Shown: positions 59,601 to 64,000 of the stretch, in pieces
How positions within the stretch are numbered: position 1 is the first letter of the stretch
Layout of the letters: each line of letters starts with the position of its first letter
Origin: Actinomycetospora callitridis
GTDB taxonomy: Bacteria; Actinomycetota; Actinomycetes; Mycobacteriales; Pseudonocardiaceae
Reading direction: 5' to 3'
Assembly (NCBI RefSeq): GCF_028737265.1
Contig: NZ_JAQZAK010000009.1
Span: forward strand, 124,001-188,000
Length of the DNA stretch: 64,000 nucleotides
Position numbers and translations under genes: made by a program
Notes under the pieces: model-generated
Databases searched by the model: none
What the model saw: only the letters and a program-made list of their open reading frames with translations
What the model was told of the DNA's origin: nothing

Positions 59601-61758
59601 GGCCGGTGCGCTGCACCTCCCGCTGACGGTCCGCGACCGTGCCGTGGCGATCCTGTCCCTCGAGCGCTCACCCGAGGGCCCGGACTGGACCGACGAGGAC
59701 CGCGACCTCGTCGAGGAGATCGCCGGGCGCGCCGCCCTCGCGCTGGACAACGCCCTGCTGCTCGCCGAGGAGCGTGCGGTCGCCGAGCGCCTGTCGCTGC
59801 TGCAGCGGGCCACCAGCGAGCTCTCGGCCGCGGCGACCCCGATCGAGGTGGCCGACGTGACCGTCGAGCACCTCCGCGCGCTCTTCGGGGCGTCGGCCCG
59901 CGTCGCGGTCTTCGAGTACGAACCCGACGCGCGCACGCTGACCCCGCTCGCGGCCCGCAACATCGACCCGCCCGTCGTCACCGCCGGCCAGGAGCAGGCG
60001 ACGATGGTCGGCAGCGCGGTGCGGCGCGGCGAGGCGCTGTGGCTGGTCGGCGGCCCCGGCCACCCCGCGCCGGACCGCGGCGACCCCGCCCTGCACGCAC
60101 TCCTGCATCGCGAGGGGGTGCGCGGGGCGGTGGCCCTGCCCCTCGTGGCGGCGGGCACCACGGTCGGCGCGATCGGCGTCGGCCTGCCCGACCGCGCGCG
60201 CGTGCTGCGCACCGAGCGGATCACCCTCGAGGCGCTCGCCGAGCCCTGCGCCATGGCGCTGGACCGGGCCCGTCTCTACCGCGCCGAGCACCAGATCGCT
60301 GACACCCTCCAGCGCAGCCTGCTGCCCCAGGGCCTGCCCGAGCTCGACCGGCTCGGCCTCGCCGCGCGCTACCTGCCCGGCGCCACGGGCACGCAGGCCG
60401 GCGGCGACTGGTACGACGTCGTCGAGCTCGACGAGCACCGCGTCGCGATCGCCGTCGGCGACGTCGTCGGCCAGGGCACCGGCGCCGCGGCGGTCATGGG
60501 CCAGCTCCGCACCGCCCTGTCCGGCTACCTGCTCGCCGGCCACGGCCCCGCCCGGGCCCTGGGCCTGCTCGACGGGCTGACCTCGCGCATCCCGGGCTCG
60601 CGGGCCTCGACCGCGATGTGCCTGACCCTCGACACGAGCACCGGCGAGCTGCGCTGGGCCCGCGCCGGTCACCTGCCCGCGTTGCTCGTCGGCGCCGACG
60701 GCGCAGCGGTGCGCTACCTCGACGACCCCGCGGGCCACGGGCCGCTGCTCGGTCTCCCTCCGGGGCACCGCGACCACGGTGAGGCCGTGACGACCCTCGA
60801 TCCGGGCGCGGTCCTCGTGCTCTACACCGACGGCCTCGTCGAGCGGCGCGGGGAGGCCCTCGACGAGGGGTTCGCCCGCCTCGCCGCGGCCGCCGAGCAG
60901 CACCGGGCGGCCGGCCCGGGGCCGATGGCGAGCGCGCTGCTGCGCGACCTCGACTCCCGCTCGGACGACGTGGCCCTCGTCGTCGCCCGGCTGGCGCCGC
61001 CGCCCCTGGAGCTCGACCTCCCGGCCCGACCCGACTCCCTGGCGCTCCTGCGGCGCCGCGTCACCCGGTGGTCGCGGGCGGCGGGGCTGCCCGAGATCAC
61101 CTTCGAGGACCTCCAGCTCGCGCTGGGCGAGGCCGCGACGAACGCCGTGGAGCACGCGTACCGCGACGGCGACGGGTCCGGCCAGGTCGACGTCCGGCTG
61201 GCCCGCCGCGCCGACGGCGCCGTCGAGGCCGTCGTCCGCGACCGTGGCACCTGGCGCCCGGCGCCGCTCGACCCCGGGTACCGCGGGCGCGGGCTGAAGA
61301 TCGTCCGGGAGCTCACCGAGGACGCGCAGGTGACGCCGCGGCCCGGTGGCGGCACCGAGGTCTCGTTCCGCATGGTCGGCGCGGGCCCGGAGGAGCCGCC
61401 CGGAGTCCGCACGCCGGACGGGGCGACGGACGCCGCCGACGTCGTCGCGCCGCCGCCGGGCACCCCCGCGGCCGTCACGGTCGAGGACGACGGGGCGGTG
61501 CGTCGCCTCGTGCTGACCGGCGACATGGACCTCGCCGCGGCGGCCGCCTGCCGCGACGCGATGCTCGGGCCCGTCGAGGGCCGTGCGCGGCTGGAGGTCG
61601 ACCTGCGCGCCGTCGGCTACCTCGCGAGCGCCGGCGTCGGCCTCGTCCTGGAGGTCGTGCAGGCGGCGCGGCGGGCCGGTGCGGAGACCGACGTGCTCAC
61701 CGCCCCGGACAGCGCGCCGGCCCGAGTCCTCGCGATGGCGCTCCCGACGGAGGCCTGA
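56656..61758 (+). CDS. 1700-residue hybrid sensor kinase / PP2C / anti-sigma / STAS protein
   Basis: Soluble signalling protein with ten recognisable parts. N-terminal PAS-like sensor (about 25-165) and GAF (175-335). HisKA with H361 in FSNVSHEFRTPLT, and HATPase with N-box LNLLSNALKF (476-). Receiver (646-765) with D652-D653, phospho-acceptor D695 in SDVMMP, and K747. A PAS (780-890) and two GAF-like regions (910-1200). SpoIIE-type PP2C phosphatase (1225-1430, AGGDWYD with D1251). RsbW-like anti-sigma ATPase (1450-1590, LALGEAATNAVEHAY with E1492 and N1496). STAS domain (1605-1700) with S1658 in YLASAGVG. This combines a histidine-kinase phosphorelay and a full Rsb partner switch in one chain. 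No sigma factor is adjacent. Confidence 0.93.
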   Translation: MGGDADPGTRALFAGGGRVGADMASVDWSATPLGEPESWPTPLRTVVQMLLTTRFSMWMAWGPDLTCFYNDAYWRDTLQSKHPWALGKPAHVMWSEIWPDIGPRIASVLETGVATWDEDLLLFLERSGYPEETYHTFSYSPLADTDGAIRGMLCVVTESTDRVIGDRQMATMRDLATAMGSARSEDEVLRAVEHTLVDADRDLPFGLVYLFDDDAGSARLAASAGAARGSAIAAEVIEPGTGPWPLDRVRAGETVLVEGLGARVDGDLPHGAWDRPATQAVLVPLAAASGVEGEEVAGVLVAGLNPHREFDERTSSFLQLLGGQITAGLAHAGGYEAERRRAEALAELDRAKTDFFSNVSHEFRTPLTLIMGPVAELRASPEVDPERWRAELEVVHRNGQRLGRMVNSLLDFSRLEAGRRQTHPVPVDLGSATAELAAVFASAMARAGLDYVVDCPPVGRPVLLDRDAWEKVVLNLLSNALKFTADGRVSVRVEATADAAVLHVEDTGVGVPADELPRLFERFHRVESPGARSGEGSGIGLALVRELVGLHDGEVRATSEPGVGTTMTVTIPFGRAHRMEIVAPTVGADSPELATTEPLQPSPDAESFVAEALRWLPDDAESTDAELPTPEVPAGSPAPAAESTRGRVLVADDNADMRSYLRRLLAPRHDVRLTADGEEALQAALADPPDLVVSDVMMPRRDGLALLAGLRADERTARVPVLLLSARAGEEEAVQGLAAQADDYLVKPFTAPELLARVDAHLQLGRARRRAEVRFTAMADLAPAMIWVADPDGGRTFHNAGWRRFTGRDPAQDLGEGWRDGLHPDDREQHRAITTEARAAGLGWEVEYRLRRADGVYHRVVEQAVALPGEDGPSGWVGSCIDVNVRALEADRQRLLARIGAELDGETEVVDRLELLVRLLVEVRLAARASARPVDEEGQPGAARVAVRTEAPSGSRVAEPLSADSVGDGERDALARRAVVAAAGALHLPLTVRDRAVAILSLERSPEGPDWTDEDRDLVEEIAGRAALALDNALLLAEERAVAERLSLLQRATSELSAAATPIEVADVTVEHLRALFGASARVAVFEYEPDARTLTPLAARNIDPPVVTAGQEQATMVGSAVRRGEALWLVGGPGHPAPDRGDPALHALLHREGVRGAVALPLVAAGTTVGAIGVGLPDRARVLRTERITLEALAEPCAMALDRARLYRAEHQIADTLQRSLLPQGLPELDRLGLAARYLPGATGTQAGGDWYDVVELDEHRVAIAVGDVVGQGTGAAAVMGQLRTALSGYLLAGHGPARALGLLDGLTSRIPGSRASTAMCLTLDTSTGELRWARAGHLPALLVGADGAAVRYLDDPAGHGPLLGLPPGHRDHGEAVTTLDPGAVLVLYTDGLVERRGEALDEGFARLAAAAEQHRAAGPGPMASALLRDLDSRSDDVALVVARLAPPPLELDLPARPDSLALLRRRVTRWSRAAGLPEITFEDLQLALGEAATNAVEHAYRDGDGSGQVDVRLARRADGAVEAVVRDRGTWRPAPLDPGYRGRGLKIVRELTEDAQVTPRPGGGTEVSFRMVGAGPEEPPGVRTPDGATDAADVVAPPPGTPAAVTVEDDGAVRRLVLTGDMDLAAAAACRDAMLGPVEGRARLEVDLRAVGYLASAGVGLVLEVVQAARRAGAETDVLTAPDSAPARVLAMALPTEA

Positions 61759-61864
61759 CGGCGGGACCGCGTCAGGTCCCGCTCAGGGGCCACTGCGTCC
61801 CCGCCCCGCCTCGCCTTCGCGCGTGTCACGTTCCCGCCGGCCCGGGCGGGGGAATCCGGTGGCC

Positions 61865-62905
61865 ATGGAGTACCGCACGCTCGGACGGTCGGGACTGAAG
61901 GTCTCGACGATGACCATGGGCACGATGACCTTCGGCGGCAAGGGCGGGTTCTCCAAGCTCGGCGCCACCGACGTCGAGGGCGCCACCCGCCAGATCGACC
62001 TGTGCGTCGACCACGGCGTCAACCTCGTCGACACCGCCGACATGTACTCGGCGGGCGTGTCCGAGGAGATCGTCGGCCAGGCCACGAAGAACCACCGCGA
62101 CGACCTGCTGATCGCCACCAAGTGCCGTTTCCCCATGGGTGACGGCCCGAACGAGGGCGGCGCCTCGCGGCAGCACATCGTGGCCAGCGTCGAGAACAGC
62201 CTGCGTCGCCTCGACGTGCAGCACATCGACCTCTTCCAGCTCCACGGCTGGGACGGCGTGACCCCGCTCGAGGAGACCCTCGAGGCGCTGGACACCCTCG
62301 TGAGCAAGGGCAAGATTCGCTACATCGGCTGCTCGAACTACTCGGCCTGGCACATCATGAAGGCGCTCGGGGTCTCGGAGCGCCACGAGTTCCAGCGCTT
62401 CGTCTCCCAGCAGATCCACTACACGCTGCAGGCCCGCGAGGCCGAGAACGAGCTGGTCCCCGTCTCGATCGACCAGGGCCTCGGCATCCTCGTGTGGAGC
62501 CCCATCGCCGGCGGCCTGCTCTCGGGCAAGTTCCGCCGCGGCCAGGACGACCCCGAGACCTCGCGCCACCTCGGCGAGTGGTCCGAGCCGCCGGTGCACG
62601 ACCGCGAGCGCCTCTACGACATCGTCGAGGTGGCCGCAGAGATCGGCGACGCCCACGGCGTCTCGGTCGCGCAGGTGGCCAACGCCTGGCTGCTGCGCAA
62701 GCCGGGCGTCACCTCGCTGGTGGTCGGGGCCCGCACCGAGGAGCAGCTCGCCGACAACCTCGCCGCCGCCGAGCTCGCCCTGACCGACGACGAGGTCGCC
62801 CGCCTCGACGAGGTCAGCGCGACGCCGCTGCTCTACCCCTACTGGCACCAGAAGAACACGATCACCGACCGGCTCTCGCCCGCCGACGCCTCGCTGCTCG
62901 ACTGA
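61865..62905 (+). CDS. aldo/keto reductase
   Basis: 346-residue NADPH-dependent TIM-barrel reductase. MEYRTLGRSGLKVSTMTMG at the start. The catalytic tetrad is visible as DTADMYS (Asp and Tyr), ATKCRF (Lys) and LFQLHGWD (His). The C-terminal cofactor site is SLVVGARTEEQLADNL. Close to the YajO/tas-like stress-associated group; substrate unknown. ATG 61865 begins at the family start. Confidence 0.92.
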   Translation: MEYRTLGRSGLKVSTMTMGTMTFGGKGGFSKLGATDVEGATRQIDLCVDHGVNLVDTADMYSAGVSEEIVGQATKNHRDDLLIATKCRFPMGDGPNEGGASRQHIVASVENSLRRLDVQHIDLFQLHGWDGVTPLEETLEALDTLVSKGKIRYIGCSNYSAWHIMKALGVSERHEFQRFVSQQIHYTLQAREAENELVPVSIDQGLGILVWSPIAGGLLSGKFRRGQDDPETSRHLGEWSEPPVHDRERLYDIVEVAAEIGDAHGVSVAQVANAWLLRKPGVTSLVVGARTEEQLADNLAAAELALTDDEVARLDEVSATPLLYPYWHQKNTITDRLSPADASLLD

Positions 62906-63171
62906 GGACGGCCTCCTGGTGCGACCTCCGCCCCCGCGCGACACCGGGGCGGAGGACCCACCGGGGGGAGCGCCGACGATGTCGCTTCCTGTCCGAACGG
63001 CTCGGCCGCGCGCTCGCGCGCGTGCTCGGGCCGGAGCTGGCCTGGCGCCCGAGGTCCTGGGGCTCGAGGTGCTCCGCCGCGGGACCCCGACACCCGTCGG
63101 CTGACCGGCCTCCTCCCCGACCACACTCCGCAATCGGTCATCCTGGAGGGAGTCGAGGCGGGAGGTCGCAG
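62906..63171. other. 266-bp gap without a supported gene
   Basis: A 61-codon frame at 62919-63104 is Arg/Pro/Ala-rich and shows no protein character. I see no regulatory palindrome in it. Confidence 0.6.
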
Positions 63172-63354
63172 GTGGCGTCGGGTGGCCGGAGCGCGAAGGT
63201 CGCACAGCACGAGCAGAACAAGCGCACGATCGTCGAGCTGACGGCCTGGATCACGGTCGCCGCCGCCATGCTGGTGGTCGGCCTGCACGCCGGGATCTCG
63301 GCGTCCTCCACCGCCGCCGACGTCCCGCGGGTCACGACGGCCGAGTACCGCTGA
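63172..63354 (+). CDS. small single-TM protein
   Basis: 60 residues: a short Lys/Gln-rich start (AKVAQHEQNKRT), one hydrophobic helix (about 24-42), and an exported Ser/Thr-rich end. GTG 63172 has a good ribosome site gggagg six bases upstream. Ten bases separate it from the following ferric-reductase-like gene, so it may be a small subunit of that system (inference). Confidence 0.55.
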   Translation: MASGGRSAKVAQHEQNKRTIVELTAWITVAAAMLVVGLHAGISASSTAADVPRVTTAEYR

Positions 63355-63364
63355 GCGCCCACCG

Positions 63365-64000
63365 GTGATCGAGCTCTGGAACGTCTCGCGGGCCCTCGGG
63401 CTCGTCTCCCTCCTGCTCATGGGCGTGGTGCTGGCGCTCGGCGCGCTGCACAACACCTCGATGAGCAGGGCCACCGCGAAGGCGATGCCGCGCTTCGTGC
63501 TCGTGGCGCTGCACCGCAACCTCGCGCTGATCACCGTGGTGTTCGTCGCGCTGCACGTCGTCGCCGTGCTCGTGACGCCGTACCTGCCGCTGCGGTGGTT
63601 CCACGTCGTGGTCCCGGGCACCGCGTCGTTCAACCCGTGGCCGGTGGGGCTCGGGGCGGTCGCGCTCGACCTGCTGCTCGCCGTCGTGATCTCGAGCTCG
63701 CTGCGCCGCTACCTGTCCAAGCGCGCGTGGCTCGTCGTGCACTGGACCTCGTACGTCTGCTTCCCGGTGGCGGTCGCCCACGCGGTGGTCAACGCGTCGT
63801 TCCGGGGCGGCACCTGGTGGACCCTCGTCGTCCCGCTGCTGGCGAGCGCGCTGGTCGTCGCCGGCCTGCTCTACCGGCGGGCCTCCCGGCGCCGCGCCGC
63901 CGCCGACGTCCCGCTCGCCGACCGCGGCCGCACCGACCCCGCCGAGGCCCGGCGCGCGGCCGACCACGCCACCGGCGCCCAGCCCGTGGTGCGGGAGATG
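63365..64000 (+). CDS. ferric reductase-like transmembrane protein (3' truncated by window)
   Basis: The first 212 codons of a membrane protein that resembles the ferric-reductase-like transmembrane domain. About five helices are visible, with histidines suited to haem: LVALHRNLALITVVFVALHVVAV (two His) and VVHWTSYVCFPVAVAHAVV (two His). Such proteins carry two haems b and move electrons across the membrane, often with an FMN-binding or FAD/NAD partner encoded next to them. The end and any C-terminal domain are outside the window. GTG start at 63365. Confidence 0.8.
   Translation, partial: MIELWNVSRALGLVSLLLMGVVLALGALHNTSMSRATAKAMPRFVLVALHRNLALITVVFVALHVVAVLVTPYLPLRWFHVVVPGTASFNPWPVGLGAVALDLLLAVVISSSLRRYLSKRAWLVVHWTSYVCFPVAVAHAVVNASFRGGTWWTLVVPLLASALVVAGLLYRRASRRRAAADVPLADRGRTDPAEARRAADHATGAQPVVREM

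Noticed and set aside
1..64000. CRISPR arrays, tRNA or rRNA genes, insertion sequences
   Set aside because: No spaced repeats, cloverleaf-type sequence, rRNA segments or transposase frames were seen on either strand by reading; a dedicated scan was not possible.

Overview
The window is about 64 kb of very GC-rich, densely packed actinobacterial chromosome. The gene set and order match the Mycobacterium/Pseudonocardiales layout: thrS, AP4A phosphorylase, pgsA, acyltransferase, pimA, LemA/NUDIX protein, pdxS/pdxT, yebC, ruvCAB, yajC-secDF, apt, relA. Phosphatidylinositol mannoside (PIM) genes, F420-type LLM oxidoreductases, many GTG starts, ATGA/GTGA stop-start overlaps and probable leaderless promoters all fit an actinomycete. 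A Pseudonocardiaceae-like organism is my inference. No tRNA, rRNA, CRISPR array or insertion sequence was seen.

Layout. (1) 1-3464: thrS (5' truncated), AP4A phosphorylase, PI-phosphate synthase and PIM acyltransferase, all with 4-nt overlaps. (2) 3465-12266: a sugar island that separates the acyltransferase from pimA. It holds a ROK regulator, trehalose-6-phosphate phosphatase, a GH65 disaccharide phosphorylase, beta-phosphoglucomutase, a ROK glucokinase broken by a G-tract frameshift, and an MFS sugar porter. Together they would import and phosphorolyse trehalose or a related alpha-glucoside to glucose-6-phosphate. (3) 12546-18571: pimA, LemA/NUDIX membrane protein, a glyoxalase/TetR divergent pair with two clear operators, pdxS, two tandem paralogous membrane proteins, and pdxT. 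(4) 18568-25702: an SCO5389-family protein, a CooC-like ATPase, two LLM oxidoreductases, two SRPBCC proteins, an HxlR regulator, a sorbosone-dehydrogenase-like lipoprotein and a PaaI-type thioesterase. (5) 25898-33597: yebC, GNAT, an EEP-family membrane phosphatase, an HTH_42/AlkZ-like protein and acylphosphatase divergent from an AlkB homologue across a LexA-type box, then a compositionally different 964-residue orphan membrane protein and a DUF1348-like protein. (6) 33747-44099: ruvC, alpha/beta hydrolase, ruvA and ruvB (second LexA-type box before ruvA), yajC, secD, secF, apt, relA. (7) 44131-64000: AI-2E-type permease, pyruvate kinase, MalY-type lyase, a large FAD/Fe-S oxidase, CoA-binding protein, a two-TM protein, PCMT, an atypical Ser/Thr kinase, TreZ, a 1700-residue signalling protein, an aldo/keto reductase, and a small membrane protein followed by a ferric-reductase-like membrane protein cut by the window end.

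Themes. Trehalose/alpha-glucoside metabolism appears twice (OtsB + GH65 phosphorylase; TreZ). DNA repair appears as ruvCAB and the AlkB/AlkZ-like pair, with LexA-type boxes at two promoters. The most unusual items are the 1700-residue protein, which carries sensor kinase, receiver, PP2C phosphatase, anti-sigma-type ATPase and STAS domains in one chain, and the 964-residue orphan.
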